A stretch of DNA of 64,000 nucleotides from Streptococcus macedonicus ACA-DC 198. Its GTDB lineage: Bacteria > Bacillota > Bacilli > Lactobacillales > Streptococcaceae. The position numbers were made by a program, and so were the translations under genes. The stretch covers positions 1,265,501 through 1,329,500 of the forward strand of contig HE613569.1 in NCBI GenBank assembly GCA_000283635.1, written 5' to 3'. Below the pieces are notes generated by a model. The model worked only from the letters and a program-made list of their open reading frames with translations, did not search any database and was not told the DNA's origin. Position 1 is the first letter of the stretch. Each line of letters starts with the position of its first letter. Positions 1 through 10,183 of the stretch are shown here, piece by piece.

Positions 1-1714
1 CGAAACAAAGTATTGCGCTTCGGCTTTAGCTTCCGCAGCCGTTTCATAATGTGAATAATGATAAGCTGAAACTTTCAAACCAGCAGCTTGTGCATTGCTA
101 ATTTGAGAACTTGCATATGGATTGGTATAACTTGTTCCTTCTGTCAATTTAACAACCACACCTGTAATTCCTTGACTCTTCAATGATAGGAATTCAGTAA
201 CTGAAATAACGCCATTATGACTACTGATATCAATGAAATAGGACGATTCTTGCTGAACAGGTTGGTCTGCATTAAAAGTATAGCTACCTAGATTATAACC
301 TGATGTTGTCCCATCACTAAAATCAACATAGACATGCACCGTATAATCACCTTTGATGTAATCATGATACTTTTCATCTACTGTTAAGCTTGCGGTGCCA
401 TTAGTAATATCTGATGTTGTGTACCAGTAAAGGTTAGATTGATCACTTTCTGACCAAGCCACTACACGAATGAATTTCAATTGCTTACTTGCGCTTGTCT
501 CAGAGACTGTAACAGTCAATACTCCACTATCTTTATCATAATTTGAAACAGTTATTGTTGGTGCTGTTGCACTTGTTTCTGTGACTGTAAAACCTTTGGT
601 TACAGCTAAGCCGATAAACTGATTGCCGAGTTTGCTTTGCCCATAAACGTAAACATTGTAGTCACCTGAATCATAATGATGATCTTTCAATGAAATGGTA
701 CCAGTATAAGTTGATGAATCTTCTTTAGTCGCAGTTAACCAATCAATATCATCTTGTCCGTTTACCGTACTCCAAACTGGTAAAGATACTGATTTGATAT
801 AAATTGGCACATTTATCACCGTGACTTTGTAGGTATTGTCATCAACTTTGGTAATAGTTGTTTGAACATTTGACTTTTCAATAACAATATCTGTCGCATT
901 CAAACCAACAGCTTTACCTGTTTCAAATGAATACGTGTGAATATGATAAGTTTCATATCCTGAATGATTTTCATATGATGCTAAAGCTGTTCCAGCAAAA
1001 CTTGCATCAGACCAAACCAAATCATCTTGGTCATTATTATCAGACCAAGCCGCAAATTTTAGAGATTCTCCTGCTGTGATAGTTCCATTATATTGAATGG
1101 AAAGCGTATTTCCAGAAACAGAAGCCTCTACTAATGATTTTTGAGTCTGGGTTGAAGTCACTTTCTTTGCTGTTGCTTGCACCAATGACGTCGTAAGACT
1201 TGCTGTATTGACTTCAGAAACAGTATCAGTATTCACCTTCAAAGTTTCAGTCTCATTGTCATCTTCCGTAACTTCTTCATCCACAGCACTAGTGATTGTA
1301 GTGCTTGTTTCTGCTACTTCTGCTGTTTGAGAATCCTCGCTGACTTCTTCTGCTTTTGTATTGGCACCAAGATTATCAGACGTATCAGACAATGCTGACT
1401 CATTAGCTACTACTGTCGCATCTGTTGTGTCTGTAGTTGCTGAAGCTATTGAAGAATTATTTTCAGAAACCGTTGTTTCGTTATTGCTATCTTCTACAAG
1501 TGGCTGTTCAGATGACAATTCCGTTGCTTGTTCTACTTCAAATACAGATGTATCTGCAACATTGTTTTCTGTCGTTGATGAAACTTGCTCCGTTTGAACA
1601 TTCTCAGCTGTTGTAGAAATCGTTGTGTTTTCATCTGCTAAAACTAAACTTGAACTTAGAAAAGCCCCAATAATCACTGGCGATAAAAGACAATTTCGCA
1701 GGACATTTTTTCAA
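1..1714 (-). CDS. Secreted Bsp-repeat muramidase (GH25), partial, 5' frameshift
   Basis: This is a surface or secreted peptidoglycan hydrolase that runs off the window start. A signal peptide (LLSPVIIGAFLSSSLVLADE) is followed by about 170 Ser/Thr/Glu/Val-rich residues. Then come three GBS Bsp-like repeats, marked by NNDQDDLVW, VNGQDDIDW and SDQSNLYWY. The visible C-terminal part starts FIDISSHNG and continues GVVVKLTEGTSY and SAYHYSHYET, which matches glycosyl hydrolase family 25 (N-acetylmuramidase) with its catalytic DxS. A strong ribosome site (GAGGAGGGG) precedes a TTG at 1712-1714. After that TTG a run of six A puts the signal-peptide frame out of phase; five A would restore a perfect reading frame. 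The gene is therefore off, phase-variable, or carries a sequence error. The neighbour at 1835 shares the repeat type and also starts with TTG. The domain calls are sure; the state of the start is not. Confidence 0.8.
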
Positions 1715-1800
1715 ATGCTCCCCTCCTCTTTCTTACTTCCTTTTCACCATTGTAACATGATTTTCAATGTCTACAAGCGCATACAAATTCCCTATCACAA

Positions 1801-1832
1801 ATAAGGTAGCGATTTCAAAACCGCTACCTTAT
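1801..1832. terminator. Stem-loop between the two hydrolase genes
   Basis: An 11-bp perfect inverted repeat (ATAAGGTAGCG with CGCTACCTTAT, ten-base loop) lies just past the stop codon of the CHAP gene. The following T-tract on the minus strand is weak (TTATTTG), so termination is likely but not strong. Confidence 0.6.
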
Positions 1833-1834
1833 GA

Positions 1835-3175
1835 TTAATCTGGATAAATGTAGGTTACACTTCCACCCCAGAATGAATCGAGTGGATTAAACCAACCACG
1901 GAAATTCGCTATGTATTGATTTCCAGCGTAATTAGATTCTTTAACTTGAATACGTGTATTACTCGCTACATCTGCCACATAAGCTACGTGACCATAACCG
2001 CCACCATCATTTGGCCAAACTGCAATCGACCCCACACGTGGCGTTGAGCCAGTCCTAAATCCCTTAGTTTTGGCATTTGTGGCCCAGCCGCCAGCATTCC
2101 CAAGCCAATTCGGAATCCATGGCGCTAGTGTTTTCACCGCCCAAGTACACTGACCAACAGGGTAAGTATTCGTTTCATTAATGTATGTCGTGATACGAGG
2201 GGATGGGGCAGCGCTTGGTTTAGAAACATTAACCACATTAAATCCCGATGTTACTCTTAACCCTTCAAAATTGTTACTAATAGCATTTTGGCCATAGATA
2301 TGGACACTATAGTCTCCTGAAGTATATCCATGATTCGCTAAATTGACTTGAGCTTTATAGGTTCCTTCCCCTATTTTTGTTGTTGTATACCACTTGATAT
2401 CATCTTGACCATTTACATTCGACCAGACTGGTACTGTAATTGAAGTAATGTATTCTGGTACATTAGTTACTAATACATCATAAGTTGTATCATTAATTTT
2501 GTTAATCTGATACGAAACATCTTGCTTATTAATTGTAATGTCTTGACAACTAATCCCCGACATTTTTCCATCTTGTGATACATATGTATGGATATTGTAT
2601 TTGCCATATCCACTATGATTTTTTAAGTCAGCAATCGTTGTTCCTGTACCATTATCAGCATACCACTTAATATCATCCTGACCATTTTCCTCTGACCAAA
2701 CAGCATAATATAGCGTTCCATTAGTTGGAGCATAAATATCCGTAGACATTCGAATACCACCATCTTTGAGACTGAGTGTCGGTGCCTTAGGACTGATCCA
2801 TGTATTCTCCATAACAACACCTGATCTGCTGCCATCAGCGTAGTTAGTATAAACATGCGTGATATAATTTCCCGCATGATTACCATGATTAGCTAAATTA
2901 AACCGAACCCTAGCTTGACCATTCGAAATATCGGAAGTTGAATACCACTTAATATCATCCTGACCATTTTCTTCCGACCATACAGCTGCATCTACTTGTT
3001 TAATAGTCTTACCATTACTTGATTGTTGAGCAATAACTTCAAAAGTTTTACTCACTGAATCATAATTAGTTTTAGAAATCATAGCATTTCCTTGCTGATC
3101 AGCAAAAACTGGATGTGAAAGACAAGTTGCACCTAGTACAACCGTTGACAATAAAGCTGTTTTAAGTTTACTCAA
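1835..3175 (-). CDS. Secreted CHAP-domain peptidoglycan hydrolase with Bsp-like repeats
   Basis: Likely a secreted amidase or endopeptidase that cuts cell-wall peptidoglycan. Residues 1-26 are a signal peptide ending VFADQ. Three GBS Bsp-like repeats carry [13 protein letters not shown] near residues 66 and 160 and [13 protein letters not shown] near 251. A CHAP domain fills about 335-446; its catalytic Cys343 (in VGQCTW), His396 (in GYGHVAYV) and the polar residue in ESNY (about 413-416) are all present. The start is TTG, with GGAG ten bases upstream. It ends close to a stem-loop and is transcribed alone or with its upstream hydrolase neighbour. Similar streptococcal proteins act in cell separation; the exact bond cut is not shown by sequence. 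Confidence 0.85.
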   Translation of the reverse strand: MSKLKTALLSTVVLGATCLSHPVFADQQGNAMISKTNYDSVSKTFEVIAQQSSNGKTIKQVDAAVWSEENGQDDIKWYSTSDISNGQARVRFNLANHGNHAGNYITHVYTNYADGSRSGVVMENTWISPKAPTLSLKDGGIRMSTDIYAPTNGTLYYAVWSEENGQDDIKWYADNGTGTTIADLKNHSGYGKYNIHTYVSQDGKMSGISCQDITINKQDVSYQINKINDTTYDVLVTNVPEYITSITVPVWSNVNGQDDIKWYTTTKIGEGTYKAQVNLANHGYTSGDYSVHIYGQNAISNNFEGLRVTSGFNVVNVSKPSAAPSPRITTYINETNTYPVGQCTWAVKTLAPWIPNWLGNAGGWATNAKTKGFRTGSTPRVGSIAVWPNDGGGYGHVAYVADVASNTRIQVKESNYAGNQYIANFRGWFNPLDSFWGGSVTYIYPD

Positions 3176-3260
3176 AAAGCTGTTCTCCTTCTTTGTATAA
3201 TGTGTTTACACTATATAATTCGGAAAAACAGCTATAAAATCTGGTATTATTTAATATAAT

Positions 3261-4187
3261 TTATCCTTTTTCTTTTACGATGTAAACTGGACGTTTTTTG
3301 GTTTCAAGGAAAATTTTGGAAATGTATTTTCCAATGATTCCGAGAGCAAGCAGTTGAATACCACCAATGAACAAGATGATACAAACTAGACTAGCCCAAC
3401 CAGTGACACTACCGCCAATAGTCAATTTTCGAACAATGATAAATAGAATTCCTAAAATTGAGAGTATGAAAGAAAATGTTCCTGCCCAAAGAGATAAATC
3501 AAGTGGTGCTTCAGAAAAGTTGATGAACCCTTCCATTGAGTATTTTAATAAACTCCAAAAGTTCCATGATGTTTCACCAGCGACACGCTCACGATTTTCA
3601 TAAGCTATGTAAGTCACATCGTAACCAACCCATGAGAAAATTCCCTTTGAAAAACGATTGACTTCTCCAAATTCTAAAATGCTATCAACAACTTGTCTAG
3701 TCATCAGACGGAAATCACGCGCACCATCTACCATTTCAGTATCTGAAACAGCATTTATTATTTTATAAAACATCTTAGAAAAGAAAGAACGAATGACTGG
3801 TTCACCTTTACGGTCGGCGCGACGTGTTCCAACAACATCATAGCCTTCTAAAATCTTCTGATACATATTAATCAAAAGCTCGGGTGGATCTTGTAAGTCC
3901 GCATCCATAACAGTAATTAAATCACCATCAGCTGCCTCAAGCCCTGCTAAAAGCCCTGCTTCTTTCCCAAAGTTACGTGAGAAAGATAGATAATGAACGT
4001 TAGGAAAACGACTTGCAACATCACGCAATACGTTCAATGTCTCATCTTTTGAACCGTCATTAACAAAAATATAATCAAATACCAAATGATTTTTCAACTT
4101 TTGCTCAACTTTTTGAGTTTCTTCCAAAAATGGATAAATTGTTTCTTGCTCATTGTAACAAGGAACAACGATAGATAGTTTTTTCAT
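3261..4187 (-). CDS. GT2 polyprenyl-phosphate glycosyltransferase (GtrB/DPM1-like)
   Basis: A membrane glycosyltransferase that probably charges undecaprenyl phosphate with a sugar on the cytoplasmic face. The GT-A domain begins SIVVPCYNEQ, has the nucleotide-binding VNDGSKDET and the metal-binding DADLQDPP. Two hydrophobic helices at about 235-255 and 265-290 form the usual GtrB C-terminal pair. At 308 residues it has the normal length for this family. It is separated from the cluster upstream by a strong terminator (4250-4287), so it is probably transcribed on its own, but its place at the end of the polysaccharide locus suggests it makes a lipid-linked sugar for side-chain decoration. The sugar is not predictable from sequence. 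Confidence 0.8.
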   Translation of the reverse strand: MKKLSIVVPCYNEQETIYPFLEETQKVEQKLKNHLVFDYIFVNDGSKDETLNVLRDVASRFPNVHYLSFSRNFGKEAGLLAGLEAADGDLITVMDADLQDPPELLINMYQKILEGYDVVGTRRADRKGEPVIRSFFSKMFYKIINAVSDTEMVDGARDFRLMTRQVVDSILEFGEVNRFSKGIFSWVGYDVTYIAYENRERVAGETSWNFWSLLKYSMEGFINFSEAPLDLSLWAGTFSFILSILGILFIIVRKLTIGGSVTGWASLVCIILFIGGIQLLALGIIGKYISKIFLETKKRPVYIVKEKG

Positions 4188-4249
4188 TTATTTACCTTCA
4201 ATCTGAATTAACACTGTATAAGTATAGTATACAATTTTTATAAAAATTT

Positions 4250-4287
4250 CTAAAAACAAAAATAGGAGAACGCTCGCCTTCTCCTAT
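4250..4287 (-). terminator. Rho-independent terminator after the polysaccharide cluster
   Basis: A 9-bp stem (ATAGGAGAA with TTCTCCTAT, eight-base loop) is followed on the minus strand by TTTTTGTTTTTAG. It ends the transcript of the GT4 gene at 4297 and so marks the end of the main rgp-type operon. Confidence 0.85.
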
Positions 4288-4296
4288 CCCAAACAT

Positions 4297-5562
4297 CTAT
4301 TTCTGTTTTCTTAACTTTTGTTTAATGCGATAAAGAGAGTGACTAACCTTACGCGCTCCTCTTTCAAGTTTGGTTGGTTCTGTATTCAAAGTAATCAAAT
4401 CAGAAATGTGACGTAATGGTGTCTCGGATGTTGATGAATCTTGATTTTTAATTTTTTCAATGATCTCTCTATAGGTCGTTTCAACGCTATAAAGTTGTTT
4501 GGCTTTTTCTTTATCCTGACTAGCTTGGCTATAAATAGTTTCCTGATTATCCAACATTGATTTAATCATATCAGTTAATTCATCAATATCACCAAGATGG
4601 TACATGGAGCCAATTTCAAAAATATCATAAGCTGTTTTATGCCCTAAATTATCTGATAAAATTGTCGGAAGCCCCTTTAAAATAGCTTCAACATAAACTA
4701 AACCAAATGTTTCTTGAGCAGACGTAAAAATACAAATATCTTTATCCGTTAAATATTCCCAAGGATTCGATTTGAAACCTAAGAATGAAATATTTTTAAG
4801 CTGACGTTTATCAATATAGGTTTGACATACTTTTTTATAATCATTATCCCATGGACCGATAAAAACAAGTTCTAAATCAGAATGTTCTTTTGTTTGCAGA
4901 CGCTCAAAACTCTTAATGAGTTCAAGTTGATTCTTACGTTCGTTAATTCGACCTACTGAAACTATCCTAACCTTATCTCCCTTAATCAATTCCATATCTG
5001 GAATTTGAGTATAAGGAACAAAACATCCAATCTTTCTATTTTGGAACAATTGTTGAAGACTATTATTCAAATTTCCTGATACGCTAAAAATCTCTGTAGA
5101 ATACTCTGAAATAAAATCACATTTATCAAGATAATAAGAAAACTCTTTTTCAGGGAATTCATGAATCAACCAGTAATGTGGAATACCTGCAAGTTTTGCT
5201 GCCACTGCTCCTTGAAAGACATTAACAGTATTTGAAACAACTAAATTAATGGAATATTTTTCAATGATTTCACCAATTTCTTTAATATTTCGGCGATAAG
5301 ATTCTACACGATGTGCTTTAGAGCCTGGTTTTCCACCAGGTGCATCCTCCCACCACCACTTGGCAGCAGGAAGGTATATCATCTTGATTCCAACTTCATC
5401 ATAATGTTTTTGATGTTCGTCTTGCCGCGGTGAAGGAATTTCTTGACAGACACTATAAATATTATATCCTTGAGCTACCAAGTATTTCATTAGATAAAAA
5501 ATAGATATTTCTGCACCATTATCAAATGTTGTTGTCGGTGTAACAAATAAAATATTTTTCAT
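4297..5562 (-). CDS. GT4 family glycosyltransferase
   Basis: A cytoplasmic GT-B fold glycosyltransferase. The N-terminal part (FVTPTTTFDNGAEISIFYL) is the acceptor domain. The C-terminal half has RIVSVGRINERKNQLELIKSF, typical of the Glycos_transf_1 domain, and the donor-site segment FTSAQETFGLVYVEAILKG with the EX7E-type acidic pair. It starts two bases from the preceding gene's stop, so the two are translationally linked. Context says it adds a sugar to a cell-wall rhamnan or its side chain. Donor and acceptor are unknown. Confidence 0.8.
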   Translation of the reverse strand: MKNILFVTPTTTFDNGAEISIFYLMKYLVAQGYNIYSVCQEIPSPRQDEHQKHYDEVGIKMIYLPAAKWWWEDAPGGKPGSKAHRVESYRRNIKEIGEIIEKYSINLVVSNTVNVFQGAVAAKLAGIPHYWLIHEFPEKEFSYYLDKCDFISEYSTEIFSVSGNLNNSLQQLFQNRKIGCFVPYTQIPDMELIKGDKVRIVSVGRINERKNQLELIKSFERLQTKEHSDLELVFIGPWDNDYKKVCQTYIDKRQLKNISFLGFKSNPWEYLTDKDICIFTSAQETFGLVYVEAILKGLPTILSDNLGHKTAYDIFEIGSMYHLGDIDELTDMIKSMLDNQETIYSQASQDKEKAKQLYSVETTYREIIEKIKNQDSSTSETPLRHISDLITLNTEPTKLERGARKVSHSLYRIKQKLRKQK

Positions 5563-5564
5563 GT

Positions 5565-7607
5565 TTACCCTTTTATTTCTAAAAAATTCATTTTAATCGC
5601 TTTAGTAGTAGCACGTGCCATAATTGTTTGAAAAGCATTTTCAGCTATTTGACTCCGAGAAGCTTTATTGATAATTAGAACCTCTAATTTTTCTTCCCAT
5701 TCAGTATCTGAAGCCAAAATACCATCAACACCATCATCAATCATATCCTCAAATGAACCTATCCTACTAGCAACGGTTGGCACCTTAACTGCTGCTGCTT
5801 CTAACCACTTGATTTCTGATTTAGCTTCATTAAAGGTTGAGTGAACCAGCGGAGCTAAGTTGATATCAATAGCAGAAATTAGTCGTGGTAGTTCTTTCCA
5901 ATCAACATAGGGATGAGTCACGATTTGCTCACCAAAATAAGCAATGTCTTCAGGAATATCCAGATGACCAGCTAAATGTAATTCCAAGTATGGGTATTTC
6001 TTCAATAAAGAAATGATCGCTGGCTTAATCATTTCAAAGTTCTCATTATGAGTTATTGAACCTGAAAAATATGCCATCTTAACTTTATGATTATCTGAAT
6101 CTTTATGTGGAGTTTTTCGACTAATTTCAACCAATTCTTTTGACAATACATTACGATTGATAATCACAGCCTTTTTATAATTTTTCAACTCTTTTGCCAA
6201 CTGATTCGTTGAAGTGATGACCGCATCACATTTTTCAAGCATTCTACCATACCCTCGAACACTCTCATCATAATTATTTTTATCTACTGTTGACAAATTT
6301 TGAGTATAAGCAAGTTGGTCAGTGTATTTTGTATCAAAAACTAAATCATCAATATCGTAAAAAATTGGAACACCTGTTTTATTTGCTAACTGACAAACTT
6401 GACTTAAAATAGGAAGATCTGGCGCACGATAAATAATAATATGACTAGCACCCTTACAGTCTAACAATTGAAGTTTAGAAAGGTTAACGACCTTCACATC
6501 ATATCCAAGTTTTTCAAGCTGTTCTGCTTTATTTAAGACACGATATCTCGTACACTGAGGAATGATATTTTCAACGCCATCAATGATTAGCACATACTTT
6601 TGTTTTGATTTTTTCTTAAAATCATCAATAATATCTGTGATAATTTCAACAGGATAATCTGTTTTTTCTTCAATATATGAGATGAGTTCAGGAATTTCAC
6701 TCTGACGTTCCAAACCTTGCCAAATAAATTGGTCATCATTATAGTTTGACAAAGCTGAATATTTTACCAATGGAGATCCTTGATTAAGTACACGTAAAGG
6801 ATGTATGTACATCGCACTATCAGTTGTATCTCTAGTCAAAGCATCATAACGAAAGCCTAAATTAGCAAAATATTTTGTAAAATAAGTCTCATGTCTACCA
6901 ATAGCTTTTTGACGTGAATCAGTATCTCTTAGTTTCTCCCAATAACGATAGAATGATTTTTGATGTAATAAGCTACGTTCGATAACTAGGAAATAAGTTT
7001 GAATATGCTCTGGGATATAACCAAACGGATTCAAGCCAGTAAAATCGGGTTGGATTTCGCCAAGTGAAATACCCCAAAAATCTAACGATTTTGAATCTAC
7101 TGATGAAAATACAGTTTCTAAATCTTTAAAAGGACCAATATTAGTATCGTTAACCAGTAACAATTGATCATATTCTTTTAAACGTTCTTGACCAAGATTT
7201 AAAATTCCAGCTCGAAAAGCTGCCACATCATAACCCTTATTCTCTCTCAGAGTAACCTTACCAATTGCTTCTAGACGTCTAATACCTGACTGAGATAGCT
7301 CACCATTAACAACAATATGAACCTCATCAACAATTTTAGCCAACGCTTCTAGAAAAATGACTTTGTATTCTTGAAGAGCTTCCTTTCCTTCGAAAATATT
7401 ATAAATCAAAATACGTTTTGTACGTGGAAGATAATTGTTATTACGAAATTTATCTCGAAATATTCGTAGTAAAAGACATCTTAATTTTAAGACAGCTCTC
7501 CTCCCAAAATGAGCAATTCTTTTAAGAACTTGTGCTATTTTTCGCAATACTGCTTTCAGTTTAACTAAACGTTGTGTTTTACTAATAATCCTCATTTTCA
7601 TTTCCAA
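5565..7607 (-). CDS. RgpF-like (rhamnan synthesis F) domain fused to GT4 domain
   Basis: A two-domain protein of 680 residues. About residues 60-330 match the rhamnan synthesis F domain seen in RgpF/GacG: ILIYNIFEGKEALQEYKVIF, VVNGELSQSG, ENKGYDVAAFRAGI and DFWGISLGE. About 340-680 form a GT4-like domain with YVLIIDGVENIIPQ, FYDIDDLVFD, a YFSGSITHNENFEMI segment and a late KSEIKWLEAAAVKVP donor-site helix. The first residues are very basic. The start may be the ATG four codons further in (7595), which has better ribosome-site spacing. It lies between the gacH-like gene and the GT4 gene. It probably builds a rhamnose-containing side chain, and the fusion could couple two successive transfers. 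That role is inference. Confidence 0.75.
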   Translation of the reverse strand: MEMKMRIISKTQRLVKLKAVLRKIAQVLKRIAHFGRRAVLKLRCLLLRIFRDKFRNNNYLPRTKRILIYNIFEGKEALQEYKVIFLEALAKIVDEVHIVVNGELSQSGIRRLEAIGKVTLRENKGYDVAAFRAGILNLGQERLKEYDQLLLVNDTNIGPFKDLETVFSSVDSKSLDFWGISLGEIQPDFTGLNPFGYIPEHIQTYFLVIERSLLHQKSFYRYWEKLRDTDSRQKAIGRHETYFTKYFANLGFRYDALTRDTTDSAMYIHPLRVLNQGSPLVKYSALSNYNDDQFIWQGLERQSEIPELISYIEEKTDYPVEIITDIIDDFKKKSKQKYVLIIDGVENIIPQCTRYRVLNKAEQLEKLGYDVKVVNLSKLQLLDCKGASHIIIYRAPDLPILSQVCQLANKTGVPIFYDIDDLVFDTKYTDQLAYTQNLSTVDKNNYDESVRGYGRMLEKCDAVITSTNQLAKELKNYKKAVIINRNVLSKELVEISRKTPHKDSDNHKVKMAYFSGSITHNENFEMIKPAIISLLKKYPYLELHLAGHLDIPEDIAYFGEQIVTHPYVDWKELPRLISAIDINLAPLVHSTFNEAKSEIKWLEAAAVKVPTVASRIGSFEDMIDDGVDGILASDTEWEEKLEVLIINKASRSQIAENAFQTIMARATTKAIKMNFLEIKG

Positions 7608-7673
7608 TCTATTTGCTGTTATCTATTTTACACTAAAGCTATTAATTTTTCATTAGTAAATCAATTTTTAAGC

Positions 7674-7698
7674 TGAAAAAAGGAGCCTTTCAGCTCCT
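7674..7698 (-). terminator. Rho-independent terminator after the gacH-like gene
   Basis: A stem AGGAGC/GCTCCT with a six-base loop is followed on the minus strand by a run of T. It lies 14 bases past the stop of the gacH-like gene, so the GT genes at 4297-7607 may have their own promoter or depend on readthrough. Confidence 0.8.
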
Positions 7699-7711
7699 AA
7701 ATTCTTCTTAT

Positions 7712-10165
7712 TTATTCAAATTCAAAGAAATCAGAATGTTTCAAAATATATCCTTTTCCTTCTGTTAAATCATACTGAATCATTTTAAGATCATTAGCAA
7801 TTTGTTTACCCTCACCATCCAACTTATCTTTATCAACACTAGCTTTATTTAAAACTTCTGTTAACAAAGCATAGTATGGAGTCACACGCGAATTTGTATG
7901 AGCCAATAACTCAGCAGGAAAATCACTTGAATTTACTAATGGATAATCATCTTTGACAGTACCGTGATTTGACCAAATAAAGTAATCTGTCAAATACTGC
8001 AATTCCGGATTATCTTTAAAAATTGAATTTGGGTAAATACCAGGCAAGTGATCGCCGTAGAAAACAACTGTAATTTTCTTATCAATTCCTTCCAGTTGCT
8101 GTAAGAATTCTGCTGTACTGCTATCTGTATAACTCAAAAGTCTTGCGTAATTTATAAGGCTTGCATTTTGGTCACTTGTTAACTCTTCACCACTTGCCGT
8201 AATATCTGTCAAATCAGTCGCTAACCAAGGGCCGTGGTTTTGCATAGTCATTACAGAAAAAAATTGACTTTGACTTGTGTCAATTTGAGATAAAATATTG
8301 TCATAAGTTGATGTATCACTAGGATAAGCTCCTAAGGTATTAACCTCTTCAGCCTCATCATCTGAACCTGATGTAGCAATAAATTTACCAAATTTTAGTT
8401 TTGTATAAAACGAATTTCGAGCATAATGTGTTGTATCTGATAAATGAATAGCCAAGCGATTGTCAGGTTCAAATGCATTACTAATTGATGGAATATAAGT
8501 CATATCAGGAACAACTTCTGTATATAAAACAGAAATCATATCGTTAAAATTATACATGGGTAGCCCTGTCAATGTTTGAAATTCCATATTAGCCGTACCA
8601 CCACCATAACCGTCTGATTTCATTAAACCAGAGGTTGTTTCAAACTGAATCTGTTGAATTTGTGGTAAAACAGGAGCGGAAAGCGACACCCCAGAGACAC
8701 GTTCTGGATCTGCTAAACTTTCACTTAATATAAAAATAACAGTCTGGTCTGAAATATTTTCCGTTCTTGTTGCGTTTATTTCAGTAGCAATGTTTGTGTA
8801 TTTTTTATACAATTTCTCAATTTCATTTTTGCTATATTTTGCTGTTTTTTCAATATCAGTAATTGTCATTTGTTTTAGCCAGACAAAGCTTAACGATTGA
8901 AATCTTGTATTAGCGTTAATACCTTGCCAATTTACATTATATAAATTGTAAACCGAAGAAAGAACGGGAATATGTTCAGAAATTCTACCATCTTCTTGAT
9001 TTTTAAATATTAATAGGACTCCTGAAAAAGCCATAACAATAGTAGTTGCAATCGCTAATCGATGCTTCCAATTCTTAAAAATCTGACCAGGTAAGCATTT
9101 TTTTCTAATGTAATAGAGAATAATAATTATCCATAAGGCACCTGTTACAGTCAGTAAGAGAGTATTCTCACTGACATATTCTTTGAAGAATCCAATATCA
9201 TTAAGCCAAGTAAAGTCAGCAACCAATAGAGGCTCACTACGCAATGCAAATTTTTTAGCATTAACAAAACTAACAAGAATGCCAAATACAAAATTAAAAA
9301 CAGTCGCTGGTAAATAACGATTTATAATAATGTATACGGTCATAAAACAAGCAAAAATCACCAATATCTGAAATATTGGTGCTCCTGAGGCAATATAATA
9401 ACCATAGGATTCACCTTTCTCAGTAACCCCAACCTGAATCGTAAAATTGAAGATAAAAGCAAACAATAAACTTGTTGCAACTGATAAGGAAGGTGTTGGT
9501 TTATTCCTAATAAGATGACTAATTCCCTTGACAGCTACATAAGTGATTAAACTGAAGAAGATATACATTCCAAAAGAATAATTGAACAATTGCACTGCAT
9601 AAGGCGTCTTTTTAATATCCTCAACAACAAAAAGTGAATTTGAAAGAAAACTATCAATCATTTGATTACTCGTAACAATAAACATTGTTGTGATTTGGCT
9701 CATCACCAAAATATCGTAACGCTTCTTTTTCAAAGAAAAAGCATTAATATACCTTTTAGGAAAATAACTCAAGAAGTAATTAAAGACAAGAGCCAATAAA
9801 AGCAAACATGCTAAAGCAATTAAAAAGTTAATATCCCAAAAATGTTGGAATTTTGTCCAGTCAAATTTTTCATTGTTAAGATTTAAGGTGACTTTTACAA
9901 AATAAGCACCTATCACAAAAAGAAAATAAATGAGTGGAAGATATAACAGCCACCATTTATTATCCATCCTTTCTCGAATTTGAAGGGCGTATGTGACAAT
10001 AAAAACACCTAATAAAATCCAAATAATCGGCGAAATAATTCTATGATTTTCCAAGCCAATTACTATCATAAGATGTAAATAGGTAATAAGAAAGGTCACT
10101 AAATAAGATAGTAAAACTCCTTTGTTCTTTTTACAAAAATCGCCTATTGATTTAAAAAATATCAT
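7712..10165 (-). CDS. gacH: GacH-like glycerol phosphate transferase (LTA synthase fold)
   Basis: A membrane enzyme that most likely transfers sn-glycerol 1-phosphate to the polysaccharide side chains. The N-terminal half (to about residue 430) is polytopic, with roughly ten hydrophobic helices. The C-terminal half is an extracellular sulfatase/LTA-synthase fold. VIFILSESLADP gives the first metal-site acidic residue, GYGGGTANMEFQTLTG holds the nucleophile Thr524, and VVFYGDHLPG and FIWSNHG give later metal-binding Asp/His residues. Its 817 residues match GacH of group A streptococci and SccH of S. mutans, which decorate GlcNAc or glucose side chains. In GAS gacH sits next to gacI; here five genes lie between them. 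Confidence 0.85.
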   Translation of the reverse strand: MIFFKSIGDFCKKNKGVLLSYLVTFLITYLHLMIVIGLENHRIISPIIWILLGVFIVTYALQIRERMDNKWWLLYLPLIYFLFVIGAYFVKVTLNLNNEKFDWTKFQHFWDINFLIALACLLLLALVFNYFLSYFPKRYINAFSLKKKRYDILVMSQITTMFIVTSNQMIDSFLSNSLFVVEDIKKTPYAVQLFNYSFGMYIFFSLITYVAVKGISHLIRNKPTPSLSVATSLLFAFIFNFTIQVGVTEKGESYGYYIASGAPIFQILVIFACFMTVYIIINRYLPATVFNFVFGILVSFVNAKKFALRSEPLLVADFTWLNDIGFFKEYVSENTLLLTVTGALWIIIILYYIRKKCLPGQIFKNWKHRLAIATTIVMAFSGVLLIFKNQEDGRISEHIPVLSSVYNLYNVNWQGINANTRFQSLSFVWLKQMTITDIEKTAKYSKNEIEKLYKKYTNIATEINATRTENISDQTVIFILSESLADPERVSGVSLSAPVLPQIQQIQFETTSGLMKSDGYGGGTANMEFQTLTGLPMYNFNDMISVLYTEVVPDMTYIPSISNAFEPDNRLAIHLSDTTHYARNSFYTKLKFGKFIATSGSDDEAEEVNTLGAYPSDTSTYDNILSQIDTSQSQFFSVMTMQNHGPWLATDLTDITASGEELTSDQNASLINYARLLSYTDSSTAEFLQQLEGIDKKITVVFYGDHLPGIYPNSIFKDNPELQYLTDYFIWSNHGTVKDDYPLVNSSDFPAELLAHTNSRVTPYYALLTEVLNKASVDKDKLDGEGKQIANDLKMIQYDLTEGKGYILKHSDFFEFE

Positions 10166-10183
10166 TTTAACTTTTGAAAATCC

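Noticed and set aside
1361..1597. Ser/Val-rich open frame on the plus strand
   Set aside because: It is the antisense of the Ser/Thr/Glu-rich region of the surface hydrolase gene; low-complexity sequence gives a long frame on both strands. It has no ribosome site.
3180..3235. WalR/VicR box upstream of the CHAP hydrolase
   Set aside because: A TGTATA...TTTACA pair is present, but not as the direct repeat that the WalR motif requires.
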